The notes under the pieces: model-generated | The model's input: the letters and a program-made list of their open reading frames with translations, nothing else | Databases searched by the model: none | What the model was told of the DNA's origin: nothing | Assembly (NCBI GenBank): GCA_964398955.1 | Contig: CAYNOZ010000001.1 | Location: 1 to 52,890 of the forward strand | Length of the DNA stretch: 52,890 bases | From: CAYNOZ01 sp964398955 | Lineage (GTDB): Archaea; Methanobacteriota_B; Thermococci; Thermococcales; CAYNOZ01 | Direction: 5' to 3' | Made by a program: the position numbers and the translations under genes | Shown: positions 9,650 through 19,398 of the stretch, piece after piece | Position numbering within the stretch: position 1 is the stretch's first letter | Layout: every line of letters begins with the position of its first letter

Positions 9650-10303
9650 TCACCTAGAAGACTGAGCTACTCTTTCAACATCTTCTTTTTTCCTTATTGC
9701 GTAACTATCTCTATCCCCTCTGGAAGCAGCCATTAATTCTTCAGCAAGTGCATCTGCTAAAGAGGTATCGGATTGATAAGCCTGTACGCTAGCTCCCATA
9801 ACAATATTATTAAGGGCAAAATCTAATCTTCTACTTGGAGCAGAATCGACGGCTTCATGATATCTCACTGCCCCATAAACAACTTGATTTGTTTCTTCAC
9901 GAGGACCAGAATTTTCTAAAGCTCTCACTAATATTTCAACAGGATTCTCGCCAGTTTTATCATTAATTTTCTCAAAGGCTCTTTCTATTACCTTGTAAAC
10001 GCTATTCTTTTTTCCACTAAAGTTAGTCCTTCTTCTCATGAACTTTCCACCTGCTTTGGTGGAGGCAGAACCAGATCTCATCAATTTATTCATTAATCTC
10101 TCAACAATATTTACATCTGCCTTACCAAACCTCTTATTCCCATGATGGCCATGAGTATGTGGGACAACTTTTGGGGAAAGTTCTATATAGTTCTTAAGAC
10201 CGGAATCCCTAATCTCTACGTCCTCTACGGACCATTCTCCAAATATTTTAGTGTCATCTATATCTTTAAATCTGTTAAGATCTTTCTCATTTACTTCTAC
10301 CAT
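9650..10303 (-). CDS. rps7: 30S ribosomal protein uS7
   Basis: Ribosomal protein S7 (uS7), a head-assembly protein binding 16S rRNA; 217 residues with the archaeal N-terminal extension. Recognisable segments are VERLMNKLMRSG, the KAFEKINDKTG-like helix (ERAFEKINDKTGENPVEIL) and the C-terminal SYAIRKKEDVERVAQ. It sits between rps12 and EF-2 in the conserved str-type cluster, 24 bases after rps12. Confidence 0.97.
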   Translation of the reverse strand: MVEVNEKDLNRFKDIDDTKIFGEWSVEDVEIRDSGLKNYIELSPKVVPHTHGHHGNKRFGKADVNIVERLMNKLMRSGSASTKAGGKFMRRRTNFSGKKNSVYKVIERAFEKINDKTGENPVEILVRALENSGPREETNQVVYGAVRYHEAVDSAPSRRLDFALNNIVMGASVQAYQSDTSLADALAEELMAASRGDRDSYAIRKKEDVERVAQSSR

Positions 10304-10327
10304 CTAATCACAACTCTTGTTAATTTA

Positions 10328-10756
10328 TTATCTTCTTGGTTTTTCTTTATTACCAGCTATAATCTCTTCAAGAGAAACCTTATTTACCTTGATTACTTTA
10401 TATCGTACTCCAGGAATATCTCCTTTTGCTTTTCCTTTTGCTCCACCGATTCCTTCAATTAATACTTCATCGTGCTCATCAATATAGTCTATAGCTCCTT
10501 CTCCTGGTGTGAAAGCTGATACTACTTTACCATTCTTGATCAACTGAACTCTGACACATTTTCTTAGTGCAGAATTTGGCTGTTTTGCTTCTATTGCAAT
10601 TTTTTCAAGAACAATTCCTCTTCCTTGTGGTGCTCCCCCAAGGGGATCTGATTTAACATCAAGATTAAGTTCTCTCCTTTTATAACTAGGGTCACTCCAT
10701 CTATACTTTTTACGTTCTTTCTTAAGCTTTCTAGCTGCAAATTCTCCATTAGCCAT
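10328..10756 (-). CDS. rps12: 30S ribosomal protein uS12
   Basis: Ribosomal protein S12 (uS12), decoding-centre protein; 142 residues. Diagnostic segments are GRGIVLEKIAIEAKQPNSA with LRKCVRVQL, and GDIPGVRYKVIKV. A GGTGAAA Shine-Dalgarno sequence lies just upstream of the ATG. It follows the NusA-like gene by 35 bases in the RNA polymerase-ribosomal protein string. Confidence 0.98.
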   Translation of the reverse strand: MANGEFAARKLKKERKKYRWSDPSYKRRELNLDVKSDPLGGAPQGRGIVLEKIAIEAKQPNSALRKCVRVQLIKNGKVVSAFTPGEGAIDYIDEHDEVLIEGIGGAKGKAKGDIPGVRYKVIKVNKVSLEEIIAGNKEKPRR

Positions 10757-10791
10757 AATTTCACCTCATGATAATTTTTTTCCTTGTAACT

Positions 10792-11226
10792 CTATATAAT
10801 ATTTACATCATCTATGTCATGGTGACGCTTTAATAGTCTTTTGACCATCCGAACATTTCTTCCTCCCCTTCCAATAGCACGGGGTCTTTGCTTTGATGGG
10901 ATTTTAATCATTGCAACATTCTCTTCCTCTTCTTCTTTAGTATAAACATCTTCTATTTTAACGTCAACTCCTTCATAAATGTTCTTTACGAATTCTTCTA
11001 TATCTTCTGAGTATTCAATTATATCAACGGATTTACCGGTAGAATTCATAAATTTCTTAACATTAGCTCCTCCTTTACCAATAGCTTTACCCATATCATC
11101 ACTCTTTACAACGAAAACTAACTCACCATCACCATCGGGTATCAAACAATCCAAGGGCATTGCTCCAGTTATGTTTTCAAAAAGTCCAACATATCTAATC
11201 TGTTCAGTGTCCAATTTCAAATTCAT
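10792..11226 (-). CDS. nusA: NusA-like transcription termination factor (KH domains)
   Basis: Archaeal NusA-like protein of 144 residues, composed only of two KH RNA-binding domains and lacking the bacterial N-terminal and S1 domains. KH loops are visible as GKAIGKGGANVKKF (about 46-59) and RAIGRGGRNVRMVKRL (about 116-131). Its location between rpl30e and rps12 behind the RNA polymerase genes is conserved in archaea. The start ATG overlaps the L30e stop by 4 bases, implying translational coupling. Confidence 0.95.
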   Translation of the reverse strand: MNLKLDTEQIRYVGLFENITGAMPLDCLIPDGDGELVFVVKSDDMGKAIGKGGANVKKFMNSTGKSVDIIEYSEDIEEFVKNIYEGVDVKIEDVYTKEEEEENVAMIKIPSKQRPRAIGRGGRNVRMVKRLLKRHHDIDDVNII

Positions 11227-11531
11227 TTGTTTCCACCCTCTGCAAAGTTAATGATATTTGAGTCCCCTGGATCCTTAATCATAATTGTGGCGACTGAAAA
11301 CGGTTTACCTAGATTCTCTCCAAGTTCAGAATTCGTTCCTTCGTATTCATAAATTAAAGCATCTGATGAATTAATATTTTCAACTATGTCTTCATATATA
11401 CTTTCCGGGCAATTAGACGCTAATATTATCATTTTAGCTTCGTTATCTTGTAATCCCTTCAAAGCTCTATCAGAACCAAAGACTACATTTCCAGTATCCA
11501 TGGCCCTTCTTAGTTCTCTTATGAAGTCCAT
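11223..11531 (-). CDS. rpl30e: Ribosomal protein L30e (eL30)
   Basis: Ribosomal protein eL30 of the L7Ae/L30e superfamily, 102 residues. The sequence shows the family pattern: an N-terminal helix, VVFGSDRALKGL, KMIILASNCPE and a C-terminal Gly-Lys-Pro (LGKPFSVATI). Members bind kink-turn RNA. It lies directly behind rpoA2 with no gap and overlaps nusA by 4 bases. Confidence 0.93.
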   Translation of the reverse strand: MDFIRELRRAMDTGNVVFGSDRALKGLQDNEAKMIILASNCPESIYEDIVENINSSDALIYEYEGTNSELGENLGKPFSVATIMIKDPGDSNIINFAEGGNK

Positions 11532-12695
11532 TCACTCACCTCCTTGTCCTTTCATTTTAAGATCTACAGTTCCCGTTCCTACTGGGATAGGCTGACCCAC
11601 TAAAACGTTTTCAACTACTCCATTAAGTTCATCTACTTCACCTTTTTTCGCTGCTTTTAATAGATTTTTGGTTGTCTCTTCGAATGATGCTCTGGCCAGC
11701 ACACTTTGTTTTTCACCGGCAATACCATGTCTACCAATCTGTTTTAATTCTCCTTTGTGGGTCATTAAATCAGCAACAAGCATAATATGTCTCATATCTA
11801 CTTCAAGTCCTTGATCTTCCATCGTATCTACAATCTCGCTGATAATAGTGTTTCTTACTGCTTCTATTCCAAGTACCTTCTGTATCTCCCATAAATCGTT
11901 TGTTATAGTTCGACTATTATCAACTTCAGGAATCTTTAGAACTTGCTTAAGATTGGAACCTTCAGTCTGGATGATGTACTCATCCCCTTCTTTACGAACT
12001 AAAGTTCTGTTAATACCGCTAATACCTCTTATCCTCTTTTTATTAGCTCTCTTTATTAATCTTCTTAGATTTTCTAATTGACTCTTGTCATCAGGTTCCA
12101 TGTATATATTATAATCTTCATCCCAAATCTCTGCATTTTTTATCTTCGATTTAAGTTTTTTAACTACATCTTCCGGTACAAGATCCTTTTCCTCCATCTC
12201 ATACTCATCTAGCTCTACTTCATACCTAGTTTCAAGCCTATCAAAAGTTGTACTTTTTGCTAAATCCTCAATATTAGTAGATTCAATATCCTTAGTTACC
12301 TCTAATACATCTTCCCTATCCTTTGAATACTCTTCTTTAAGATAAATAGTCATTGTAGGTGTTTTTATGGACTTCCTAGCATCAACTATCTCAATTATTC
12401 TTGGCAGACCAAGTGTAACGTCAATCTCAGCAACTCCAGCAAAGTGGAAGGTATTTAAAGTCATCTGAGTACCTGGTTCTCCTATTGACTGGGCAGTTAC
12501 AATTCCAACAGGTTCTCCTTCCTGCACCTTATTTTGCTGATATCTCCGAGTTGATTCCTCAATTATCTTATCCAATTCATCTTCTTTCAGATCATACTTC
12601 TTATCTGCCTCTTTGATCTCTCCAATTAGATCTTCCTTCATCGAATCAGGTAATTCTGTTTCATGAACTTTTGTCTTAACATAATCTTCATCCAT
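11532..12695 (-). CDS. rpoA2: DNA-directed RNA polymerase subunit A'' (RpoA2)
   Basis: C-terminal part of the split largest RNA polymerase subunit (beta' equivalent), about 387 residues. It carries the trigger-loop region: EPVGIVTAQSIGEPGTQM split across residues 63-82, and TLNTFHFAG with the GVTLGLPR-like IDVTLGLPRI. The frame extends to a TTG at 12710, but a GAGAGGTG ribosome binding site sits immediately before the ATG at 12695, and the family begins near there; I chose 12695. It starts 11 bases after the rpoA1 stop. Confidence 0.97.
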   Translation of the reverse strand: MDEDYVKTKVHETELPDSMKEDLIGEIKEADKKYDLKEDELDKIIEESTRRYQQNKVQEGEPVGIVTAQSIGEPGTQMTLNTFHFAGVAEIDVTLGLPRIIEIVDARKSIKTPTMTIYLKEEYSKDREDVLEVTKDIESTNIEDLAKSTTFDRLETRYEVELDEYEMEEKDLVPEDVVKKLKSKIKNAEIWDEDYNIYMEPDDKSQLENLRRLIKRANKKRIRGISGINRTLVRKEGDEYIIQTEGSNLKQVLKIPEVDNSRTITNDLWEIQKVLGIEAVRNTIISEIVDTMEDQGLEVDMRHIMLVADLMTHKGELKQIGRHGIAGEKQSVLARASFEETTKNLLKAAKKGEVDELNGVVENVLVGQPIPVGTGTVDLKMKGQGGE

Positions 12696-12706
12696 AATTA
12701 CACCTC

Positions 12707-15388
12707 TCAATTCTCACTCTCTTCTTTCCGACTATCTATAAGAACTGATTCTACTATTTCTCTCGAATTAATTGGATCTCCTGATCTTCCCTTGGAAGGA
12801 TCAGTTCCGTCTTCGCCAAATTCTAATTGGATAGCTCTTCCTGAAGAGTCTACTACATTTCTATTCTCATCAACTTTTAAATCTTGTAATGCATTTATCA
12901 ATCTTCTCTGTAAATATCCGCTTTCTGAAGTTCTAACTGCAGTATCAACCAAACCTTCTCTACCTCCCATAGAGTGGAAGAAGAATTCCTCCGGATCTAA
13001 GCCTTTTTTATAAGAACTTCTTACGAATCCTCTAGCTTTAGCGCTTAGGTTTTCTTTTTTGAAATGAGAAAGCACTCTCTTATTATAACCTCTTTCAGGT
13101 CTACCTCCTCTTATTGATTGTTGTCCTAAAGAAGCAGCCATCTGAGTTATATTAAGTAAACTTCCTCTAGCTCCTGTTCGGGCCATTATCACAGCATGGT
13201 TGTCCAATCCTAGATATTCTTCTGCTATTTTACCTGAATTATCTCTTGCTTCTGATAATTCTTTCATTATCTCAGCTTCTAAAGTCTCTCTTTCGGTTTT
13301 TCCTGGTAATGTCTGTATTTCTCCTCTTCTAAATGACTCAATTAGCTTATCCACTTTTTCTTCTTTTTTATCTAAAACTTCGTTAATTCTTTTCTTTCCT
13401 TCCTCAGGCAAGTCTTCTTCTATTACTCCTGTAGTAAATCCTCTATGAGTAATAGTCCATATAGCCATTTTAGTTATTTGATTTAAGAATTCTGAAGCCC
13501 TCTGTTTTCCATAATCCCTTGTTATCTTATCAAGTACTGAATCTGATTGGAAGGCACCGAATGAAGCTTCATCCATTACTCCTGTTATCATTTCTCCATC
13601 CCTTATGTAAACAAATGAATCGTAACCACATCTTTCCTTTATCTCATCTGGATCGGGATTAATATTTTCATCTAATAGTTCCTCAGGTCCACATTCATCA
13701 CAATTTACGCATGTACTACTTCTTCCATGGTAATCTAAATCATCAGGCAGGAGCTTTGATATTAAATCTCTTCCATCATATTTTCCATTTTCATTTGGTT
13801 CAGGTAATTCCGGGTCTTTACCTGAGAAATAAAGCATCTGTTCTGCTTCTCTTCTATTAAATTCAGCCTTGCTTAAAAGGTAAGCTCCAGTTATATGATC
13901 CTGTATTCCTCCTATTATAGGTCCCCCGAATCTTGGAGACAAAATATTTTCTTCTACTTCAAGTAACATCTTCGCTTCTGCTCTCGCTTCCTCAGATTGA
14001 GGAACGTGCATATTCATTTCATCGCCGTCGAAGTCTGCATTGTAAGGAGGGCAAACGGTCAAATTCAATCTAAAGGTTCTATAAGGCATTACTCTTACTC
14101 TATGAGCCATTATACTCATTTTATGAAGAGAAGGTTGTCTGTTAAATAATACTATATCCCCATCTCTTAGATGTCTTTCAACTTTGTAGCCAACTTCAAT
14201 TTCTTCTGCAATTTTTTCTTTATTCTTCTCAGTAATCTTTTTTCTCCGGCCGTTTGGCATTACTACATAATTAGCTCCGAATTTCTCTTCTGGACCATTA
14301 AGAATGGATTCTCTTAGTTTTTCAATATTGAAATCTCTTACAGATTCAGGGATAGTTAACTCTTTAGCTATTGAGGCCGGAACACCGATTTCATCAACAT
14401 CTATCATAGGATCTGGAGATATTACGGATCTAGAGGAGAAATCTACTCTTTTACCTGCTAAGTTTTTCCTGAATCTACCTTCTTTACCTTGTAATCTTTG
14501 TGATAACGTTTTTAGCGGTCTTCCAGATCTGTGTTTTGCAGGTGGGATGCCTGCTGTCTGATTATCTATTAATGTAGTCACATGATACTGTAAGAGGTCC
14601 CACATGTCTTCTACAATTAAATTAGGTGCTCCAGAATTAAGATTTTTCTTGAATCTTTCGTTAACACGTATTATATCAACATATTTATGGGTTAAATCAT
14701 CTTCTGACCTAACTCCAGTTTCTAAGGTAATTGAAGGTCTTGCTGTTACTGGTGGAACTGGTAAAACAGTTAAAACCATCCATTCTGGTCTAGAATCTTT
14801 TGATAAGCCTAATAATTTAAAATCCTGTTCATCAACTTTTTCAAATCTTTCTCTTATATCTGTGGGTTTTAATTCTATTACTTTGTCCCCTCTCTCTTCT
14901 TCATAAGTTGATGGTCTGTCGAAATTAATTTCATGCTGATCGGCACCACAATGGGGACATTGCCCTTCTTTTCCTTCTCTTGCCTTTTTATAAATTTCTT
15001 TTAGAAGATCTTCTTCTTCATCAGGGTCCTCAACCTGTTCGAGTTTATCTTTGTATTCTTCTATTTCTTCATCGGTAAGTAGAATTCTGGAACATTCTTT
15101 ACAGGTTGATTGTAGAATATTTCTTATATCCTTTGAGAATCCTGAGTGTAGTACGGGTCTTGCTAATTCTATATGTCCGAAATGTCCTTTACATTCTCCA
15201 GATCTTTTTCCACAAGTTTCACATTGAATTCCAGGATCTATGACTCCTAGATTCGGATCCATGAGTCCTCCTTCTTCAGGGTATCCATCTCTATCATATG
15301 TGTCGGGAACCACAATTTCAGCATGAGACATTTCTCGAATACTATCAGGTGAGAGTAAACCAAACTTAATGTTGTCAATTACTTTCAT
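12707..15388 (-). CDS. rpoA1: DNA-directed RNA polymerase subunit A' (RpoA1)
   Basis: N-terminal part of the largest RNA polymerase subunit, 893 residues. The catalytic Mg-binding loop YNADFDGDEMNMH is intact (about residues 447-459). N-terminal zinc-ribbon cysteines (CETCGKRSGECKGHFGH at about 56-72) and a second CxxC pair (CPHCGADQH) are visible. The start ATG overlaps the rpoB stop by one base (TAATG), a translationally coupled junction. Confidence 0.98.
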   Translation of the reverse strand: MKVIDNIKFGLLSPDSIREMSHAEIVVPDTYDRDGYPEEGGLMDPNLGVIDPGIQCETCGKRSGECKGHFGHIELARPVLHSGFSKDIRNILQSTCKECSRILLTDEEIEEYKDKLEQVEDPDEEEDLLKEIYKKAREGKEGQCPHCGADQHEINFDRPSTYEEERGDKVIELKPTDIRERFEKVDEQDFKLLGLSKDSRPEWMVLTVLPVPPVTARPSITLETGVRSEDDLTHKYVDIIRVNERFKKNLNSGAPNLIVEDMWDLLQYHVTTLIDNQTAGIPPAKHRSGRPLKTLSQRLQGKEGRFRKNLAGKRVDFSSRSVISPDPMIDVDEIGVPASIAKELTIPESVRDFNIEKLRESILNGPEEKFGANYVVMPNGRRKKITEKNKEKIAEEIEVGYKVERHLRDGDIVLFNRQPSLHKMSIMAHRVRVMPYRTFRLNLTVCPPYNADFDGDEMNMHVPQSEEARAEAKMLLEVEENILSPRFGGPIIGGIQDHITGAYLLSKAEFNRREAEQMLYFSGKDPELPEPNENGKYDGRDLISKLLPDDLDYHGRSSTCVNCDECGPEELLDENINPDPDEIKERCGYDSFVYIRDGEMITGVMDEASFGAFQSDSVLDKITRDYGKQRASEFLNQITKMAIWTITHRGFTTGVIEEDLPEEGKKRINEVLDKKEEKVDKLIESFRRGEIQTLPGKTERETLEAEIMKELSEARDNSGKIAEEYLGLDNHAVIMARTGARGSLLNITQMAASLGQQSIRGGRPERGYNKRVLSHFKKENLSAKARGFVRSSYKKGLDPEEFFFHSMGGREGLVDTAVRTSESGYLQRRLINALQDLKVDENRNVVDSSGRAIQLEFGEDGTDPSKGRSGDPINSREIVESVLIDSRKEESEN

Positions 15389-18300
15389 TAAATCATCTCC
15401 CTTATATCCAATTCAGTTGATATTCCAAGAGCCTTTAGTTCATCTAGTAATATTTTGAAGGCGTAAGATAATTCTATTTCAGATATTTTTTCTTCTTCTC
15501 CACATACTGGGCAGTAAACTCTTCCGTTTCTAGCATCTTCGGTTGCGATTGATCCGCAGCTCTCACAAACGTTGACTGATGTTTCGTCTGATTGTTCAAG
15601 TAATCTTTCTCTTAATAACATGGAGGCACCGTGTCCTCCGAGAACATCTTTCTCCATTTCTCCGAATCTTAGACCTCCTTCCCTTGGACGACCAGCTGTA
15701 GGTTGTTTAGTTAGTATTTGTCTTGGTCCTCTTGCTCTAGCGTGTATCTTATTTTTAACCATGTGATGTAGTTTCTGATAATAGATTGATCCTATAAAGA
15801 CATCTGTTTCCATTTTTTCTCCGGTTATTCCATCATACATTACTTCTGTTCCGTCGTGTTTGAAGTTATGTTCTTCTAATGCTTCTCTTAATTCTTCTTC
15901 TGTGGCTCCTTGGAATGGTGTTCCATCCACTCTTTCTCCTTTAAGGGAGGCTATTTTTCCTCCGATCATCTCTAGAAGTTGTCCAACTGTCATTCGGCTT
16001 GGAATGGCATGAGGATTTAGTATTAAATCAGGTACTACTCCGTCTTCAGTGAATGGCATATCTTCTTCAGGAACTAGTAATCCTACTACTCCTTTTTGAC
16101 CGTGCCTAGATGCAAATTTGTCTCCTAACTCAGTTACTCTTTGATCTCTTACCTTTACTTTAGCTATCTTGTTTCCTTCTGAGGATTCTGTAATGAAAAC
16201 TCTGTCTATCTTTTCTTCTCCTGGTCTAACTGTTATTGAATCATCTCTTCTTTTTTGTTCTTCTATTCGGAATTTGTTCAGTTGACCTAGAAATCTAGGT
16301 GGAGTTGTCCTTCCGATTATAACATCTCCTTCTTCCACTTCTGATTCAGGAATTGCTAGTCCGTCTTCGTCTAAGCTTTTATAGTACTCTTCTCCTTTGT
16401 ATCTGTCAATTCCTACTTCTGGTTTCTCAAATTTATCGTGTTGTCCACCTGGGTAAGATTTTTCTTCAGCGTCATAGGTACGCATAAAAGTTGATCTTGA
16501 TAATCCTCTCTCTATTGAAGATTTATTCATAATAATTGCGTCTTCTATGTTGTAACCTTGGTGTGATAGTATTCCTACTACGAAGTTTTGGCCTGCTGGT
16601 CTGTCATCGAATCCTATTTCTTTCATTGTTTTAGATTTTACCAAGGGGATTTCTGGGTAATGTAAGACATGGCCTCTGGTGTCTGTTCTTGATCTGTAAT
16701 TTACACTTGGTAATCCTAGTGATTGTTTAATCATTCCTGAACCGTAGGTGTTTCTTGGTGCTGCATTATGTTCAGAATATGGGATCATACTTGCTGAAAC
16801 TCCAAATATGGCTGGTGGATATATCTCCATATGGGTATGATCCTCTGTTAAGTCTTCTTTTCTCATAGCTACTAGGGAATTATCTTCTTCAGATGCATCT
16901 AAGTATTCTATAATTCCTTTATTAATTAAGTCATTCCAACTCCATTCTCCACTCTTTATTTTTTCTGCGTGTTCTTCTTTGAGTCTTGGTTCGCCGTCAT
17001 CTACTATTATTAAGGGCCTAGTAACTCTTCCGTAATCCCCATTTACGTAAATTTCTTTTACGTCTTCATCAAATGAAACGTTTAATTGCTTCCATCTGAT
17101 ATTATTATTTCTTCTATCTTCTTTTACTTTGTCAACAAATTCTTTACCTTCTCTAGTTGTTCCGGCAAATCCTCCATCTATGTAAATTTTCCATACTCCT
17201 TCTTCTGGCGCTAATTCGGATATTTTTTTCATTCCAATTTCTCTTAGATAATTTTTTACATCATCAACATTAATTGATGTTGTAATATCAGCCATTAACG
17301 CCAAATGTTTAACTAAACCACAGTTAGGTCCTTCCGGAGTCTGTGATGGGCATAATCTTCCCCAATGAGTTGCGTGAAGATCTCTTGCTTCGAAGTGAGG
17401 ATGGTTTCTACTTAAGGGAGATACTATCTTTCTCATATAAGTTAGAACAGCCATATAATTTGTCCTATCCAAAAGTTGACTTACTCCTGTTCGATTACCT
17501 GGCCAGGTTCCAGTAGCCATAGCATGCATTATTTTCTCTTTAAAAACATCTGATCTCACTGACTTTTCTATAAATGCATGAGGATCCTCTTTCAATCTTT
17601 CTTCTCCTTTCCTCTTATAGAACTTCACTAACTGATACTTCATATCTCTAACTAAAGAGGTTAAACCTGATCTTAACAAGTCACCTAAAAGATTTCCAGC
17701 TAATTTCAATCTCTTATTGGCATAATGGTCCTTGTCATCTTCTTCTCTTTGACCTAAGAATAATTCAATAACTCTTTGAGCCATCATTCCTAAGAAGTAT
17801 CCCTTTCTTAGTCTGGCGTCTTCATCTGGTTCTCTTGATATATGAGGGAACAAATATCTGTCAAGAGATTGCTCGGCTTTTTCAATTTTAAATTCTTCAG
17901 GTTGGTCTTTTGCTACTCTATTCCCAATTTTAAGAAGTGCTTCTTCTCTTGATTGTGGAGCCCCTTCTAAACTATCAAAAACTTCCTGTTGAATTTCAGT
18001 TTCGTGAGATATTGCTTCTACTATCTCTCTATCTTCTTCCAAGCCAAGTGATCTCATAACTGTAACTATACCGACCCTGCCTTGTACTCCTGGCATTGTC
18101 ACATATAATTTACCGTCCTTCCTTCTTTGTACTTGAATAAAACCTCTGTAACCATGTCTCTCTGAAAAAACCTTAGCTACATATTTATTTCTCTTATCAT
18201 CTTTTTCGATAAGTGCATAATTAGAAGCCAAATTCTCTAGAGCTATTATAACTCTTTCAGTTCCGTTTACTATGAAATATCCTCCAGGATCTTTTGGATC

Positions 18301-18735
18301 TTCATTATGTTTTATCAGTTCTTCATCGTCCTTACCCTCTAGAAGGCATTTATTAGACTTCAACATTATTGGTACTTCTCCAATTTTTAACTCAATCGAA
18401 GTCTTTTTTTGACCATCAAGAACAGGACTCATCTCAAGGTATATAGGAGCTGAATAAGTTAAATCTCGTATTCTAGCTTCATGTGGAGTAAGAGGCTTTT
18501 TAGCACCACTTGCTTCTTTAATCTTCGGCTCACCAAGCCTAAAATCACCTAACTCAATTTCAAACCCTTCTATATCAGGATCAATATTACCCTGCTGATC
18601 AATTATCTCCTGAATCCCATGATCAATGAAAGCATTATAAGAATTTATATGATGCTTCACAAGTCCTTTTTGCTCAAACATAGACTCCATTACTTTCCAA
18701 AGGTCATCTCCATCAAGATCTATTTCTTGATTCAT
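15388..18735 (-). CDS. rpoB: DNA-directed RNA polymerase subunit B (RpoB, unsplit)
   Basis: Second-largest RNA polymerase subunit as one uninterrupted chain of about 1115 residues. Both halves that are separate genes (B'' and B') in many methanogens and haloarchaea are present: the N-terminal lobe and, in the C-terminal half, GDKFASRHGQKGVVG, the DLILNPHAIPSRMT segment and a C-terminal zinc ribbon (CESCGS...CPVCG). The frame reaches a TTG at 18750, but GAGG lies just upstream of ATG 18735, which I take as the start. It follows rpoH by 32 bases. Confidence 0.97.
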   Translation of the reverse strand: MNQEIDLDGDDLWKVMESMFEQKGLVKHHINSYNAFIDHGIQEIIDQQGNIDPDIEGFEIELGDFRLGEPKIKEASGAKKPLTPHEARIRDLTYSAPIYLEMSPVLDGQKKTSIELKIGEVPIMLKSNKCLLEGKDDEELIKHNEDPKDPGGYFIVNGTERVIIALENLASNYALIEKDDKRNKYVAKVFSERHGYRGFIQVQRRKDGKLYVTMPGVQGRVGIVTVMRSLGLEEDREIVEAISHETEIQQEVFDSLEGAPQSREEALLKIGNRVAKDQPEEFKIEKAEQSLDRYLFPHISREPDEDARLRKGYFLGMMAQRVIELFLGQREEDDKDHYANKRLKLAGNLLGDLLRSGLTSLVRDMKYQLVKFYKRKGEERLKEDPHAFIEKSVRSDVFKEKIMHAMATGTWPGNRTGVSQLLDRTNYMAVLTYMRKIVSPLSRNHPHFEARDLHATHWGRLCPSQTPEGPNCGLVKHLALMADITTSINVDDVKNYLREIGMKKISELAPEEGVWKIYIDGGFAGTTREGKEFVDKVKEDRRNNNIRWKQLNVSFDEDVKEIYVNGDYGRVTRPLIIVDDGEPRLKEEHAEKIKSGEWSWNDLINKGIIEYLDASEEDNSLVAMRKEDLTEDHTHMEIYPPAIFGVSASMIPYSEHNAAPRNTYGSGMIKQSLGLPSVNYRSRTDTRGHVLHYPEIPLVKSKTMKEIGFDDRPAGQNFVVGILSHQGYNIEDAIIMNKSSIERGLSRSTFMRTYDAEEKSYPGGQHDKFEKPEVGIDRYKGEEYYKSLDEDGLAIPESEVEEGDVIIGRTTPPRFLGQLNKFRIEEQKRRDDSITVRPGEEKIDRVFITESSEGNKIAKVKVRDQRVTELGDKFASRHGQKGVVGLLVPEEDMPFTEDGVVPDLILNPHAIPSRMTVGQLLEMIGGKIASLKGERVDGTPFQGATEEELREALEEHNFKHDGTEVMYDGITGEKMETDVFIGSIYYQKLHHMVKNKIHARARGPRQILTKQPTAGRPREGGLRFGEMEKDVLGGHGASMLLRERLLEQSDETSVNVCESCGSIATEDARNGRVYCPVCGEEEKISEIELSYAFKILLDELKALGISTELDIREMI

Positions 18736-18767
18736 ATTATCTTTCCTCAAATTTTATTAAAAACTAA

Positions 18768-19010
18768 TTAATCCTTTATTACTCTTCTATAATACTTATG
18801 AGTACCTGCAGTAGAACTGCTTCTCGTAATCTCAACTAAATCTCCTACTTCAGCTTCCAAACCATCTAAAGCCGGATCAGACTTTTTAATAGACGGTAAC
18901 TTTTTATCTACTAAACCTCGCTCCTTCAAAACCTTCTTCGCTTCTTCCTCATCCAAAACCTGATGATCCGGAACTCTATTATGTTCTAATGCATTAATTT
19001 TTTTAGACAT
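18768..19010 (-). CDS. rpoH: DNA-directed RNA polymerase subunit H (RpoH)
   Basis: Archaeal RNA polymerase subunit H, equivalent to the C-terminal domain of eukaryotic RPB5; 80 residues. The sequence contains VPDHQVLDEEEAKKVLKERG, LPSIKKSDPA and the C-terminal GTHKYYRRVIKD, all typical. It is the first gene of the rpoH-B-A1-A2 string; a GGTGGGGTG ribosome-binding stretch precedes the ATG. The promoter should lie in 19011-19170. Confidence 0.96.
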   Translation of the reverse strand: MSKKINALEHNRVPDHQVLDEEEAKKVLKERGLVDKKLPSIKKSDPALDGLEAEVGDLVEITRSSSTAGTHKYYRRVIKD

Positions 19011-19170
19011 TCAGACACCCCACCCTAAAATAGAAATACATTCATCTTTTACATTGATAGTAAGAAAATCGTGACACGAACACATAATATCTCATTATTG
19101 ATTCAATCAAGTAAGGAACTACCTCCAATGTACTCTTTTCAATCCATTTTAAACCATGTAATTTCTTTAA

Positions 19171-19244
19171 TGGGCCCGACGGGATTTGAACCCGCGACTG
19201 CCTGGTTAAAAGCCAGGTGCTCTCCCGGACTGAGCTACGGGCCC
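19171..19244 (-). tRNA. tRNA-Lys (anticodon TTT)
   Basis: Minus strand. The acceptor stem is GGGCCCG/CGGGCCC, the anticodon loop CTTTTAA gives TTT, and the T arm reads GCGGGTTCAAATCCCGT. Discriminator A (position 19171) is followed by TT, so CCA is not encoded and must be added enzymatically. Confidence 0.96.
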
Positions 19245-19283
19245 TTAATACTGAAGCAACTTTAATTACAATATAAGGTTCAA

Positions 19284-19361
19284 TGGCGCCCGGGTCGGGA
19301 TTTGAACCCGAGTCACCGGCTCGACAGGCCAGCATGATGGGCCGAACTACACTACCCGGGC
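19284..19361 (-). tRNA. tRNA-Asp (anticodon GTC)
   Basis: Minus strand. The acceptor stem is GCCCGGG/CCCGGGC with discriminator G. The anticodon loop CTGTCGA gives GTC. The T arm reads CGGGTTCAAATCCCG, and the 3' CCA is encoded at 19284-19286. A TATA-like box lies at 19391-19398. Confidence 0.96.
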
Positions 19362-19390
19362 ATCGTTCCAACAGAAAGGAAAATCCCCAC

Positions 19391-19398
19391 TATTTAAA
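19391..19398 (-). promoter_or_regulatory. TATA-like box of tRNA-Asp/tRNA-Lys
   Basis: TTTAAATA on the coding strand, about 30 bases upstream of the mature tRNA-Asp 5' end. This is the right distance for a start a few bases before the tRNA. Both tRNAs could share it, as they are only 39 bases apart. Confidence 0.45.

Noticed and set aside
19042..19371. A 109-codon minus-strand open frame
   Set aside because: It runs through tRNA-Lys and tRNA-Asp, whose structures explain the sequence.
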